This document shows, one piece after another, positions 9,234 to 18,243 of a stretch of DNA of 64,000 nt (position 1 is its first letter; every line of letters starts with the position of its first letter). The DNA comes from Methylobacterium soli (lineage in GTDB: Bacteria > Pseudomonadota > Alphaproteobacteria > Rhizobiales > Beijerinckiaceae). The translations under genes and the position numbers were made by a program. The notes beneath the pieces are model-generated. The model saw only the letters and a list, made by a program, of their open reading frames with translations. It was not told the DNA's origin and ran no database searches. Location of the stretch: contig NZ_VZZK01000002.1 in NCBI RefSeq assembly GCF_008806385.1, positions 62,001 to 126,000 of the forward strand, given 5' to 3'.

Positions 9234-9677
9234 TCAGAGATCCGTGCTGTCCTTCTTGGCATCCCCGTCCTTCTTCGCGGGTGCGGCCCCGACCGTGATC
9301 TTGATGTTCTGGGTCTGAACTTGGCCATCCGAGGTCTTGATCTCGAACGTCACCTCGTCCGATCCGGTGAAGCCGTCCTTGCTCTGGTAGAACAGACCCT
9401 GCACGGCGACCTCCTTGTTGGGGCAGCGATAGGTCGCGGGGGTCTTCTGCTTGCCGACCTTGTTGATCGTCGCGCCGTTCTTGGGCGCCACGGTGATGCG
9501 GAATTCCGGCATCGGCCCGGCCGAGCAATCCTTCTTCAGGTTCGGCACGATGGCGAGGCGGACCGACTTACCGCTCGCGGCGGTCTCGCTCTTCGTGATC
9601 GTGGTCTGCGCCAGGGCGGGCGCGACCGCGAGAAGGCTGCCGGCGACGAGCGCGACGAGCGGGCGGACGGCTGTCAT
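9234..9677 (-). CDS. secreted hypothetical protein (147 aa)
   Basis: A signal peptide is evident: MTAVRPLVALVAGSLLAVAP followed by a likely cut after ALA-Q at about residue 23. The mature part looks like one beta-sandwich: alternating hydrophobic strands, VTFEIKTSDGQVQTQNIKI at the end, two cysteines (in KKDCSAG and YRCPNK) that could form a disulfide, and a Lys/Asp-rich tail. It resembles bacterial Ig-like or tandem-95-type repeat units by eye, but I cannot assign a family. It is probably periplasmic. No operon partner is obvious. Confidence 0.75.
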   Translation of the reverse strand: MTAVRPLVALVAGSLLAVAPALAQTTITKSETAASGKSVRLAIVPNLKKDCSAGPMPEFRITVAPKNGATINKVGKQKTPATYRCPNKEVAVQGLFYQSKDGFTGSDEVTFEIKTSDGQVQTQNIKITVGAAPAKKDGDAKKDSTDL

Positions 9678-9783
9678 GAAGCGGGTTCTCCTGGCTGAGG
9701 CGACCTCCCGCCGACCCCGGCGGACTGGATCGCTGGCCCCCTCGATGTGGGGATCGCCAGCGTCGCCGTCGAGGCCCGCCCGC

Positions 9784-10203
9784 CTATTCCTGGAGCGCGG
9801 CGGCCACCGCCCCGGTGATCCGGGCGATCTGGGCCGCGTTGAACTCGCCCGCCAGCACCGCAGCGAGCTTGCGCTCGATCCGCGCCCGCTCGCCGATGTC
9901 GGAGATCGGCGTCACCGGGATGTCGGCCTCCTTGAGGCGGCAGGCCTTGCGGATGGTCTCGGCCGCCTGGAGCAGGGTGTCGCGATCGGCAGGGCCCATG
10001 TCCCAGAGGGGGCTGCGCAGCCGGCTGATCACCCGCCGGGCGTCGCGGTACTCGCTATCGACGCTCGTCAGGGCCTCGATCTGGCTGACCAGGAACATCA
10101 ATTCCAGCACCTCGGCGGCCGCGTCCGGACAGATCCGGACGATCCGCATCACGCGGCTGATCAGCTCCTGGGTGGGCGACATCGGCTGGCGGGGCGCGCT
10201 CAT
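9784..10203 (-). CDS. hypothetical protein (139 aa)
   Basis: No family is recognised. The protein begins MSAPRQPMSPTQELISRVMR and is predicted helical throughout, with no signal peptide or membrane segment. Leu/Ile heptads in the first half suggest a small helical bundle. It follows the MerR-like gene after 109 bp on the same strand, so it may be the last gene of the plsX-fabH-ihfA-merR run or have its own promoter. The ATG at 10203 is chosen because upstream extension enters low-complexity Arg/Ala sequence. Confidence 0.65.
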   Translation of the reverse strand: MSAPRQPMSPTQELISRVMRIVRICPDAAAEVLELMFLVSQIEALTSVDSEYRDARRVISRLRSPLWDMGPADRDTLLQAAETIRKACRLKEADIPVTPISDIGERARIERKLAAVLAGEFNAAQIARITGAVAAALQE

Positions 10204-10312
10204 GCGCCGGTAACGCCGATCCCACCGCAAAGTTCGATCGGAAATTGCACGGAGATCGCGGTGGACAACCGGAAAAGGCGCCGCGCCCGCAAGGGCTTGC
10301 GGGATGCGCCCC

Positions 10313-10810
10313 TCAAGCCTCCGGGGGCGCCCGCAGGGCCGCGAGGGCGCTGCGGCAGGCATAGAGCTCGGCCAGGGCCGCCTCGATCGCGGCGCGGCCG
10401 GTCTCGGCCAGGAACGCGCCGGGTTCCGGCAGCCCGGCGCCGGCCTCCGCCTCGACCTCCTGGGCCTGCGGCGCCGCCACGTCGGCCTCGCCGCGCCCGA
10501 CCGCCTGGACGAAGCGCGCGCCGCTCTCCTTGAGGATGCGCTGGGCGCCCTTGATCGTGTAGCCCTGGCCGTGGAGCAGGTGGCGCACGCCGCGCAGGAG
10601 GTCGACATCCTCGGGGCGGTAATAGCGGCGCCCGCCCGCCCGCTTCACCGGGCGGATCTGCGAGAACCGCGTCTCCCAGAAGCGCAGGACGTGCTGGGGC
10701 ACGTCGAGATCCTCGGCCACCTCGCTGATGGTCCGGAAGGCGCCCGGGCGCTTCTCGGGGCCGGCGCGGTCATCCTCGGGCGGCCCATCGGTCATGGCTG
10801 CGAGCGACAT
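10313..10810 (-). CDS. MerR-family-like transcriptional regulator
   Basis: This 165-residue protein has a MerR-type winged helix-turn-helix near residues 26-95: [20 protein letters not shown], then [17 protein letters not shown]. The C-terminal half lacks the metal-binding cysteines of classical MerR or CueR proteins and is Ala/Glu-rich, so its ligand is unknown. A MerR-like gene directly after ihfA is a conserved arrangement in alphaproteobacteria. The second methionine (residue 6, base 10795) is an alternative start. Confidence 0.85.
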   Translation of the reverse strand: MSLAAMTDGPPEDDRAGPEKRPGAFRTISEVAEDLDVPQHVLRFWETRFSQIRPVKRAGGRRYYRPEDVDLLRGVRHLLHGQGYTIKGAQRILKESGARFVQAVGRGEADVAAPQAQEVEAEAGAGLPEPGAFLAETGRAAIEAALAELYACRSALAALRAPPEA

Positions 10811-10905
10811 GGTCGGGCCCTCCTCGAGGTGCTCCGGCGACGGCGGCCGGGGGCTGGACGGGGTTCAGGAAGCCGGGGCGCCGGGCGCGCGGCCCGGCGA
10901 TCGGC

Positions 10906-11232
10906 TCAGTCGTCGGAATCGTCGTGGGGACCCGCACCGTTGAGGCCGTTGATGCGGGCCTTGAGGACGTTCGAGGGCTTGAACACCATGACCTGGCGCG
11001 GCTCGATCGCCACCTCGACGCCGGTCTTCGGGTTGCGGCCGACGCGCTTGCCCTTGCTGCGCACCACGAAGGAGCCGAACGAGGACAGCTTCACGGTCTC
11101 GCCCTGCGACAGGCAGGCACAGATCTCGGACAGCACGGTCTCGACGAGGGCCGCGGATTCCGTCCGCGAGAGTCCGACCTGCTGGTAGACGGCCTCGCTC
11201 AGATCGGCGCGTGTGACCGTCTTCCCTGACAT
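10906..11232 (-). CDS. ihfA: integration host factor subunit alpha
   Basis: The 108-residue protein [18 protein letters not shown]... is a DNABII protein: helical dimerisation part, then [19 protein letters not shown], the beta-arm with the RNPKTG signature and the intercalating-proline region, ending in [18 protein letters not shown] bends DNA as an alpha/beta heterodimer and shapes replication, recombination and transcription. The ATG at 11232 gives the standard length; the frame is open to 11286 but the extra 18 residues are Arg/Ser-rich and not family-like. It lies between fabH and the MerR-like gene. Confidence 0.95.
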   Translation of the reverse strand: MSGKTVTRADLSEAVYQQVGLSRTESAALVETVLSEICACLSQGETVKLSSFGSFVVRSKGKRVGRNPKTGVEVAIEPRQVMVFKPSNVLKARINGLNGAGPHDDSDD

Positions 11233-11363
11233 GCGTTTGCCCCCTCGGCGATTCGACGATTGTTGCGTATCTCTATGATCCGCCACGCTAATCCGCGTTC
11301 ATGCCGGGGTCAACCGCGGGCCCCGGCATGGTTTCGGGAAAATGGCCGGGAGGGCCCGGCGCA

Positions 11364-12341
11364 TCACCAGCGGATCAGGGCGGCGCCCCAGGTGAAGCCG
11401 CCGCCGATCGCCTCGATCATCACGAGGTCGCCCTCCTGGATGCGGCCGTCCTTGCGGGCGACGTCGAGGGCCAGCGGGATCGAGGCCGCCGAGGTGTTGC
11501 CGTGCCGGTCGACGGTGAGCACCACCTTGTCGCGGGCGATGCCGAGCTTGTCGGCCGAGGCCTCGATGATCCGGCGGTTGGCCTGGTGCGGCACGAACCA
11601 GTCGAGCTCGTCGGCGGTGGTGCCGGAGGACCGGAAGGCATCCGCGATCACGTCCGTGACGGAGCCCACCGCGAAGCGGAACACCTCCTTGCCGGTCATG
11701 CGCAGATGGCCGGTGGTGCCGGTCGAGCCCGGCCCGCCATCGACGTAGAGCTTCTCGCGGTGGCGCCCGTCCGAGCGCAGGCTCGCAGTCAGGACGCCGC
11801 GGTCGTCGCGGGTGCCGGCCGCCTCGCGGGCCTCCAGCACGATGGCGCCGGCGCCGTCGCCGAACAGCACGCAGGTGGTCCGATCCTCCCAGTCGAGGAT
11901 CCGCGAGAAGGTCTCGGCGCCGACCACGAGGGCGCGCCGGGCGCTGCCCGTCGTCAGGAACTTGTCGGCGGTGGCGACCCCGTAGACGAAGCCGGCGCAG
12001 ACCGCCTGGAGGTCGAAGGCCGCGCCCTGGTGGATGCCGAGCCCGGCCTGGATCTGGGTCGCGGTCGACGGGAAGGTGTGGTCCGGCGTCGAGGTGGCGC
12101 AGATGACGAGGTCGATATCCTCGGGCCCGAGCCCCGCATCGTCGAGGGCCGCCCGGCAGGCGCGGATGCCGAGGACCGAGGTGGTCTCGCTCGCGTCGGC
12201 GAGGTAGCGCTGGCGGATGCCGGTGCGCTGGACGATCCAGTCATCCGAGGTCTCGACGCGCTGGGCGAGGTCGTCATTCGTCACGACCCGGGCCGGGAGG
12301 CTCGAGCCGCAGCCGACGATGACGGAACGCAAGGCTACCAT
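11364..12341 (-). CDS. fabH: 3-oxoacyl-[acyl-carrier-protein] synthase III
   Basis: At 325 residues it matches FabH (KAS III), which starts fatty acid synthesis by condensing acetyl-CoA with malonyl-ACP. The catalytic triad is visible: cysteine in [10 protein letters not shown] (about 112), histidine in VPHQANRR (about 249) and asparagine in [10 protein letters not shown] (about 279). A glycine-rich GIRQRYLAD segment sits near the N-terminus. It follows plsX by 22 bp on the same strand, the classical plsX-fabH pair that links fatty acid and phospholipid synthesis. Confidence 0.96.
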   Translation of the reverse strand: MVALRSVIVGCGSSLPARVVTNDDLAQRVETSDDWIVQRTGIRQRYLADASETTSVLGIRACRAALDDAGLGPEDIDLVICATSTPDHTFPSTATQIQAGLGIHQGAAFDLQAVCAGFVYGVATADKFLTTGSARRALVVGAETFSRILDWEDRTTCVLFGDGAGAIVLEAREAAGTRDDRGVLTASLRSDGRHREKLYVDGGPGSTGTTGHLRMTGKEVFRFAVGSVTDVIADAFRSSGTTADELDWFVPHQANRRIIEASADKLGIARDKVVLTVDRHGNTSAASIPLALDVARKDGRIQEGDLVMIEAIGGGFTWGAALIRW

Positions 12342-12363
12342 GGTGATCCTTCCCCCGCGGGCC

Positions 12364-13398
12364 TCAGGCCGAGACCACGGCGGGCGTCTGGTCGAGCATG
12401 TCGCGGATGGTCCGCATCAGGTCGTGTCGGGCCATGTCATGGGCAAGGTCGATCGCGGCCGCGAAGCCTTGCGCATTCTCCGAGCCGTGGCTCTTGATGA
12501 CGATGCCCTCGAGGCCCAGGAACACGCCGCCATTGGCCCGGCTCGGATTCATCTTCTCGCGCAAGGCCTCGAAGGCCTGGCGGGCGAAGAAATAGCCGAT
12601 CCTGGCCGACAGCGTCCGGCTCATGGCCGCGCGCAGATAGGCGCCGATCTGCTTGGCGGTGCCCTCGGCGGTCTTGAGGGCGATGTTGCCGGTGAAGCCC
12701 TCCGTCACCACCACGTCGACGGTGCCGCGGCCGAGATCGGTGCCCTCGACGAAGCCGTGATAGGCGAAATTCGCGAGTTCGAGCTCGCGCAGGAGCCGGG
12801 CGGCCTCCTTCACGGCCTCGTTGCCCTTCATCTCCTCGGTGCCGACATTGAGGAGCCCCACCGTCGGGCGGTCGAGGTCGAACACGATCCGGGCCATGGC
12901 GGCCCCCATCACGGCCATCTCGACGAGATGCTCGGCATCCGTCCCGATGGTGGCGCCGACATCCAGCACGACGCTCTCGCCGCGCACGGTGGGCCACAGG
13001 CAGGCGATCGCCGGGCGCTCGATGCCCGACATCGTCTTGAGGCAGATCTTCGACATCGCCATCAGGGCGCCGGTATTGCCGGCCGAGACCGCGGCGTCGG
13101 CCTGCCCGTCGCGCACCGCCTGGATCGCCTGCCACATGGATGACTTGCCGCGGCCCTGGCGCACCGCCTGACTCGGCTTGTCGTCCATCGCGATGGCGAC
13201 CGTGGTGTGGCGGATCTCGACGGCGCCCTTGAGGCGCGGCTCGGCCGCCACGAGGGGCGCCAGGATCGCCTCGTCCCCGAACAGCAGGAAGGTCATGTCG
13301 GGATGGCGCTCGCGGGCGAGGCCTGCGCCCGGCACGACAGTCGACGGCCCGTGGTCGCCGCCCATGGCGTCGAGCGAGATGCACACCCGTTGAGACAT
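12364..13398 (-). CDS. plsX: phosphate acyltransferase PlsX
   Basis: The 344-residue protein begins with [11 protein letters not shown], the PlsX signature, and has later blocks such as [10 protein letters not shown] and [12 protein letters not shown]. PlsX makes acyl-phosphate from acyl-ACP for the PlsY glycerol-3-phosphate acyltransferase; it is a peripheral membrane enzyme. It stands between yceD (165 bp upstream) and fabH (22 bp downstream). The start ATG at 13398 places the signature at residue 10, as in the family. Confidence 0.96.
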   Translation of the reverse strand: MSQRVCISLDAMGGDHGPSTVVPGAGLARERHPDMTFLLFGDEAILAPLVAAEPRLKGAVEIRHTTVAIAMDDKPSQAVRQGRGKSSMWQAIQAVRDGQADAAVSAGNTGALMAMSKICLKTMSGIERPAIACLWPTVRGESVVLDVGATIGTDAEHLVEMAVMGAAMARIVFDLDRPTVGLLNVGTEEMKGNEAVKEAARLLRELELANFAYHGFVEGTDLGRGTVDVVVTEGFTGNIALKTAEGTAKQIGAYLRAAMSRTLSARIGYFFARQAFEALREKMNPSRANGGVFLGLEGIVIKSHGSENAQGFAAAIDLAHDMARHDLMRTIRDMLDQTPAVVSA

Positions 13399-13563
13399 AA
13401 TGTTCGCGTCGCGGCCTCTGAGCGAAGGGCTGCCGGCCCGCGGCCCAGAATGGTGCGTGGACCCCCGCCCGGCGGGGCGGAAAATAGCGATCCAGGCCCG
13501 TCGGGCAAACGAATTCTGTGTGCCGACCCGGCCGCGACCCGGCCGCGACCCGGCGCAGATGCC

Positions 13564-14073
13564 TCAGGCCTCGTCGGAGCGCAGGCGCCGGAGGTCGTCG
13601 AAGGGCTTGATGTCGGCGCCCGCCTGCGTCGGCTCGTAGCTAATGCCGGGCTTGCGCGGATAGGGATCGAGGCCGAGCGCCAGGAACTCGGCGGTGAGCA
13701 CGCCGAAATCGATGCGGCCGCCCACGATCGGGTCGGGCACCTCGACATCCTCCGCATCCGTGCCGGCGAGCTGGTCGGTGTTCGTGAACGCGACCTCGAC
13801 GGGCTCCGAGACCATTGCCTCGAAGGGTTCGAGGCTCACGGTGCAGACCTGCGTCACCGTCGCCTCGACGGTGCCGGTGACGAGGAGCTGGCTGAGGGAG
13901 CCCGAGAGGTCGAAACGGCCGACGAGGCCGCGAATACCCGGGATGCGGAAATCCCTCGCGAGGGCATCGCACTCGGCCTGGGTCGCCTCCACCGTGACCA
14001 CGCCGCGCCCCTGCGGCAATCGCTCCACGTTCATGGGCCGCGAGAGCGGGCCGATGCTGGCGTCTCGGGTCAT
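13564..14073 (-). CDS. yceD: YceD/DUF177 family protein
   Basis: This 169-residue protein contains the DUF177 pattern: a CDALARDF-like segment, one cysteine in the central VTQVCTVSLEPF block, and the acidic C-terminal DPIVGGRIDFGVLTAEFLALGL region with a downstream DPYPRKPG motif. In gammaproteobacteria yceD sits with rpmF and plsX and has been linked to 23S rRNA maturation; in alphaproteobacteria it precedes plsX as here. Its start overlaps the stop of the upstream chaperone gene by four bases (ATGA), so the two are translationally coupled. Confidence 0.9.
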   Translation of the reverse strand: MTRDASIGPLSRPMNVERLPQGRGVVTVEATQAECDALARDFRIPGIRGLVGRFDLSGSLSQLLVTGTVEATVTQVCTVSLEPFEAMVSEPVEVAFTNTDQLAGTDAEDVEVPDPIVGGRIDFGVLTAEFLALGLDPYPRKPGISYEPTQAGADIKPFDDLRRLRSDEA

Positions 14074-14618
14074 GCGCCATCTCCATGTTGGGCCGGATCC
14101 GGGAAGATCGGGCCGGGGCCGAGCAAGCGGTCGAGGTCGCCCTGCGCGAGCGCCGCGTCGCTCGCCGTCACATAAGCGGCGAGACCCCGCGCCGCATCGG
14201 GGTCCTCGCGCCCGAGCACGTTACGGGCGAGCACCGCCGCGAGCGCTCCCCGGTCGCCGGCATCGAGGGCGGCCTCGTAGCCGGCGGCGCGGCCGTAGAA
14301 GGCGGCGCCGAGCTTCTTCATGCGCTTGGGCACCCCGAAATCACCGACGCCGAGCTCGCGCAGGGATGCGTCGAGCTGGAGGAAGACCGAGTTCACGAGG
14401 TCCTGCGCCACGTCGGCCGCCGGTGCGGGCAGCTGCTTGAGGCGCCGCAAGATCAGGATGACGTGCAGGCACAGGCACTCGAAGCGGCCCTCGACGCTGT
14501 CCGGCACGCCGAGCGCGGTGTAGAGCGCGGGCTGGCGCGAGGCGTCGTTGATGCGCAGGTGCAGGGCCTCGACGGCGCGGCGGCGCGCGTCGTTGCGGCG
14601 AAAGAACCGGCCGATCAT
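14070..14618 (-). CDS. ubiquinol-cytochrome c chaperone family protein (CBP3-like)
   Basis: The 182-residue protein MIGRFFRRNDARRRAVEALH... matches the bacterial CBP3 chaperone family in its opening, in CLCLHVILILRRL and in the QLDASLRELGVGDFGVPKRM block. Family members help assemble the cytochrome bc1 complex. The ATG at 14618 is chosen because upstream sequence in this frame is not family-like. It is the first gene of the run that continues with yceD, plsX and fabH, and faces away from the BamE-like lipoprotein gene across 231 bp. Confidence 0.88.
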   Translation of the reverse strand: MIGRFFRRNDARRRAVEALHLRINDASRQPALYTALGVPDSVEGRFECLCLHVILILRRLKQLPAPAADVAQDLVNSVFLQLDASLRELGVGDFGVPKRMKKLGAAFYGRAAGYEAALDAGDRGALAAVLARNVLGREDPDAARGLAAYVTASDAALAQGDLDRLLGPGPIFPDPAQHGDGA

Positions 14619-14849
14619 GCTGTCCCCGCCATGCCGGCGCGCCGGTCCCTGCCCGAGCTCGTCCGGGAGCGCCCGCGGGTGCCCCAACGCGCGCCCTGTG
14701 CGTCCCGTCCCGGGTGTGGCCGTGCTTGCCTTGTCAAAACCATAACCCCGCGGTACGGCAACCCACGGCCAAGGTGCAAGCGCCCCCGCGGCGCTCCCGA
14801 CCGGGTGCCGCAAACGCGTCTGGTTTCGCAACAAGATCAAGGGGGGCCG

Positions 14850-15341
14850 ATGTCGCGCCGTCTCGTCTCGTCGCTCGCTCGTCTCGCCGTGATCGGCCTC
14901 GTGGGCGTCGGCATCTCCGGCTGCATCGGTGAAGACCTGCGCCACGGCTACCAGATCGATCAGGCCGCCCTCGCCACCGTCAAGCCCGGCATGAGCGCCG
15001 AGCAGGTGCTGCAGATCCTCGGCTCGCCCTCGACGGTCTCCACGGTCGGCAACAAATCCTGGTACTACATCACCCAGAACACGCGCCGCACGGTGCTGTT
15101 CCTCGGCGAGCAGGTCGAGGACCAGAAGGTGACGGCGGTGTATTTCAACGCCGGCTTCAAGGTCGAGCGCGTGGCCCTCTACGGCCTGCAGGACGGCAGG
15201 GTGTTCGACTTCATCGAGCGCACCACGCCGACGAGCGGCGCCGACCGGGCCTTCCTCAGCCAGCTCTTCCGCGGCCTGACCCGCTACGAGCCCTTCGGCT
15301 CCGGCCAGAGCAACGTGCCGGGCGCCAATCGCGGCCTGTAA
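14850..15341 (+). CDS. bamE: outer-membrane lipoprotein, BamE/SmpA/OmlA family
   Basis: The ATG follows a purine-rich AAGGGGGG. A lipoprotein signal peptide ends in GISGC, with C25 as the lipidated residue. The mature domain has the SmpA/OmlA core: LATVKPGMSAEQVLQILGSP, NKSWYYIT and VYFNAGFKVERVALYG. BamE is a small lipoprotein of the beta-barrel assembly complex in the outer membrane. The 163-residue length is longer than enterobacterial BamE and usual for alphaproteobacteria. It is transcribed divergently from the CBP3-like gene. Confidence 0.92.
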   Translation: MSRRLVSSLARLAVIGLVGVGISGCIGEDLRHGYQIDQAALATVKPGMSAEQVLQILGSPSTVSTVGNKSWYYITQNTRRTVLFLGEQVEDQKVTAVYFNAGFKVERVALYGLQDGRVFDFIERTTPTSGADRAFLSQLFRGLTRYEPFGSGQSNVPGANRGL

Positions 15342-15350
15342 TCGAGCGCC

Positions 15351-15371
15351 GGGCGGCTCCCGGAGCCGCCC
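15351..15371. terminator. hairpin between convergent genes
   Basis: GGGCGGCTC, loop CCG, GAGCCGCCC gives a perfect nine-pair stem in the 33-bp gap between the lipoprotein gene and the HAD gene, which point at each other. There is no strong U-tract on either side. Position suggests a shared bidirectional terminator. Confidence 0.6.
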
Positions 15372-15374
15372 GCC

Positions 15375-16091
15375 TCAGACCGGCTCCCGCGCCCAAGGCG
15401 GCGCGCCGGGGCGCCACGCCGCCCCGAGCGCAACCTCGGCGATCTCGGCCGGCGCAGTGAAGAGATGAGCGGGTTCGAGCGCCGCCAGCGCGTCGGCGCG
15501 GGTATAGCCCCATGCCACCGCCCCGAAGCCGCAGCCGACCTCGGTCGCCGCCTCCGCGTCCCGGATCTCGTCGCCGACGCTGAGCACCGCGTCCGGCGCG
15601 AGCCCGGCCCTGCGGATCACCGCGCGCAGGCGCCGCGCCTTGCCGAACAGCGAGGCCCCGCAGGCGAATGCCCCGATCCGGGCGGCATTCCGGGGCCCGA
15701 GCGCCCGGCGGATATTGGCCTCGGTGTTCGAGCTGACCACCGCCAGCGGCATGCCGCCCGCCTCCAGGGCCGCGAGCGTCGCGTCGATCCCGGGAAACAG
15801 CCGCACCTGCGCGATGTCGCGGGCGGCGAGGCCGTGCATGTGGCGGGCGATGGCGGGGAGCTTCCAGCGCGGCACCCCGAGCTGCGCGATGATCGCCTGG
15901 GCGCCGAGCCCGCGCAGGGCCTCGGTTTCGTGCGCGGCGACGCGGCGGAAGCCGTAGCGGTCGGCCACGTCGTTGATGACGGCGCAAAACCACGGGAAGG
16001 TGTCGGCGAGCGTCCCGTCGAAATCCAGGATGACGAGGCGATAGGGCGGCGCGCCCGGGGCCGATCCGGGATCTGGCGCGGAACCGCTCAT
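15375..16091 (-). CDS. HAD-superfamily hydrolase (phosphoglycolate phosphatase-like)
   Basis: The 238-residue protein has HAD motif I LDFDGTLAD (nucleophile D23, acid D25), motif II serine in VVSSNTEANIRR, a motif III lysine in LFGKARRLR, and motif IV in VGDEIRDAEAA. The long helical insertion after motif I is the C1 cap seen in Gph-like phosphatases. Substrate cannot be inferred; phosphoglycolate or a sugar phosphate is likely. It ends 34 bp from the convergent lipoprotein gene. Its start lies 8 bp beyond the end of the kinase gene upstream, so it may be read from that transcript. Confidence 0.87.
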   Translation of the reverse strand: MSGSAPDPGSAPGAPPYRLVILDFDGTLADTFPWFCAVINDVADRYGFRRVAAHETEALRGLGAQAIIAQLGVPRWKLPAIARHMHGLAARDIAQVRLFPGIDATLAALEAGGMPLAVVSSNTEANIRRALGPRNAARIGAFACGASLFGKARRLRAVIRRAGLAPDAVLSVGDEIRDAEAATEVGCGFGAVAWGYTRADALAALEPAHLFTAPAEIAEVALGAAWRPGAPPWAREPV

Positions 16092-16098
16092 GCGCCGG

Positions 16099-18018
16099 CT
16101 AGAAGCCGAGGTTCGCGAGCGGCACGCGCAGGTGCATCACGAGGCCCCCCGGTGCCCAATCGTGCTCCAGGGTGCCGTCGAGCTGGCCCGCGACGCTGCG
16201 CTCGGCCAGCACCGTGCCGAAGCCGCGCCGCGCCGGAACCTGCGTGATGGGCGGGCCGCCGGATTCGGCCCAGGTGAGGTCGTAATGCCCGCCCTCGGCC
16301 CGGCCGAGGAGGGAGACCTGGCCGGCCTCCCGCGAGAGGCCGCCATATTTCACGGCGTTCGTGGCCTGCTCGTGCATGATGAGCGCCAGCGCCGTGGCGG
16401 TGCGCTCGCCGATCGGCGTGTCGTCGCCCGCGATCACGACGCGCTCGCGCCCTTCCTGGACATAGGCCGCCATGATCAGCCGCATCAGGCCGAGCACGGT
16501 CTGGCCCTCGACCGCCGGGGCGCTCTCGGGGGAGTGCGGCCGGACATATTCGTGCGCCTGGGCGAGCGCCCCGAGGCGCTCGCGGAAGGCCTCGGCGAAG
16601 GGCCGCGCGGCCGGATCGCTCCGGGCCGTCAGGGCCGCGATGCCGCCGACCACCGCGAAGATGTTCTTGATGCGGTGCGACAATTCGCGGATCAGCAGGT
16701 CGCGCGCCTCCTCGGCGCGCTTGCTCTCGCGCAGGTCGCGGGTCACCGTGGCGAAGCCCGCGGGCGCGCCGGTGGCGTCGCGCAGCGGGAAGATGTTGTA
16801 GAGCACCGCGATCGCCTCGCCGGTGCCGAAATGCCGGAAGGCGAGCTCGCCCTCTCACCAGCCGGACCGGCGCACGCTCGGCAGCACCACCGCCTCGACG
16901 AGGCGCCGGCTCTCGGGGGTGAAGTAGTCGGAGATCAGGGTCGCGCGCGCCGCGGCGAGGTCGGGCAGGCCGACGAGGCGCAGCGCCGCCTCGTTGAGGT
17001 GGACGACGTGGCCGGCCTCGTCGGTGAGGCCGATGAAATCCTTCGAGGTCTCCACCACGGCGGCGAGCTTGCGCGCCTCGGCCTCGGCCTGTTTCAGCTC
17101 CTCGATATCCGTGCAGGTGCCGAACCAGCGCTCGATCCGGCCCTCGGCATCGCGGATCGGCATGGCCCGTCCGAGCGTCCAGCGATAGATGCCGGTGTGA
17201 TGGCGCAGGCGGTACTCGACCTCGTAGGGCTCCCCCGTGGCGAGGCTGTGCCGCCAGCGCGCCCAGGCCCGCTCCTGGTCGTCGGCGTGGAACATCCCGT
17301 TCCAGGCCTCGCCGTCGGTCGAGCCGTAGGGCACGCCGGTGAACTCGTACCAGCGGTCATTGTAATAATCGTGGTAGCCGTCCGGCCGCGTGGTCCAGAC
17401 CATCTGCGGCATGGCCGCGGTCATCACGCGGAAGCGCCGCTCGCTGGCCGCGAGCTCGGATTCCCTCTGGGCGATCCGGTCGAGGCTGCGCCGGTGCTCC
17501 AGCAGGCTCGAGAGCTGGCGGGCCAGCGCCTGCAGGGTCGCGCCCTGCGCCGCCGTGAGGCCTGCGGGGCGCACCTCCCGGTCGATCACGCAGAGGGAGC
17601 CGAGGGGAATGCCGGCCCCGCTCCGGATCACCGCGCCCGCGTAAAAGCGGATCCGCGGCTCCTCCGTCACCAGGCGATTGCCGGCGGTGCGCGGATCGGC
17701 GGTGAGGTCCGGGATCACCAGGAGGTCATCCTGGGTGAGCACGTGGGCGCAGATCGATTGGTTGAGGGGGGTCTCGGAAGCGCCGAAGCCGATCGCGCTC
17801 TTGAACCATTGACGGGCCTCGTCGACGAAGCTGACGAGGGCGATCGGGGTCTGGCAGACGAGGGCGGCGATGCGCGCGAGGTCGTCGTAGGCGGGGTCGA
17901 TCGGGCTGTCGAGGACGTTGAGATCACGCAGCTCGGCGAGCCGCTCCGCATCGGTCCATTCCGTCGTCGCAGAAGCGCCGGGCGCGGTCGGTTTCAAACA
18001 GGGCTGATCCTCAGGCAA
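16099..18018 (-). pseudogene. GAF-PAS-PAS-HWE sensor histidine kinase interrupted by an in-frame TGA
   Basis: Reading from ATG 18018, a GAF domain (about residues 35-175) and a PAS domain (about 195-315) are followed by a second PAS domain that is cut at codon 388 by TGA (bases 16857-16855). The same frame continues without shift through the rest of that PAS (EGELAFRHFGTGE), then an HWE kinase core with ELSHRIKNIFAVV, the N-box IMHEQATNAVKYGG and TWAESGGPP. The residue before the stop is Trp, and related PAS domains commonly read W-(W or other)-EGE here, so TGG to TGA is the simplest explanation. ATG 16806 could restart a 235-residue fragment with the kinase core. Either a recent loss of function or a base-calling error. 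Confidence 0.8.
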
Positions 18019-18082
18019 TGCCGGTCACATAGGTGCCGCACCGCCCTCAGTACAGAGGCACGAGGACCGGATGCCTGGATTA

Positions 18083-18097
18083 TGCGCAATTTGCGCA
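18083..18097. promoter_or_regulatory. 15-bp perfect dyad upstream of the interrupted kinase
   Basis: TGCGCAA-T-TTGCGCA lies 65-79 bp before the kinase start, in an AT-richer 225-bp gap. The symmetry and position fit a repressor or activator site. No binding family is identified. Confidence 0.35.
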
Positions 18098-18243
18098 GCA
18101 ATATGCCGATGAGGTTGGATTTTCTGAAATTGTTACAACCAGAACGTTTATCAGGCAGCAACCCTAGACTTTTCGCACGGGCCTGATCGACGGGCCGGGA
18201 CGCGCCGATGCGGGCAGAAAGCCCGGCACCGGCGCGCCACCTT

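Noticed and set aside
10313..10810. MerR-like gene as a metal-responsive regulator of the copper-type locus
   Set aside because: The protein lacks the metal-binding cysteines of CueR/MerR and is 20 kb away in a conserved housekeeping position after ihfA.
14619..14849. Promoter candidate TTGACA on the minus strand near 14731-14736
   Set aside because: No acceptable -10 hexamer at 16-18 bp; only GC-rich sequence follows.
16855..16857. TGA read as selenocysteine in the sensor kinase
   Set aside because: No selenocysteine-insertion hairpin is seen next to it, histidine kinases of this type do not use selenocysteine, and the site in related PAS domains is a Trp-like position.
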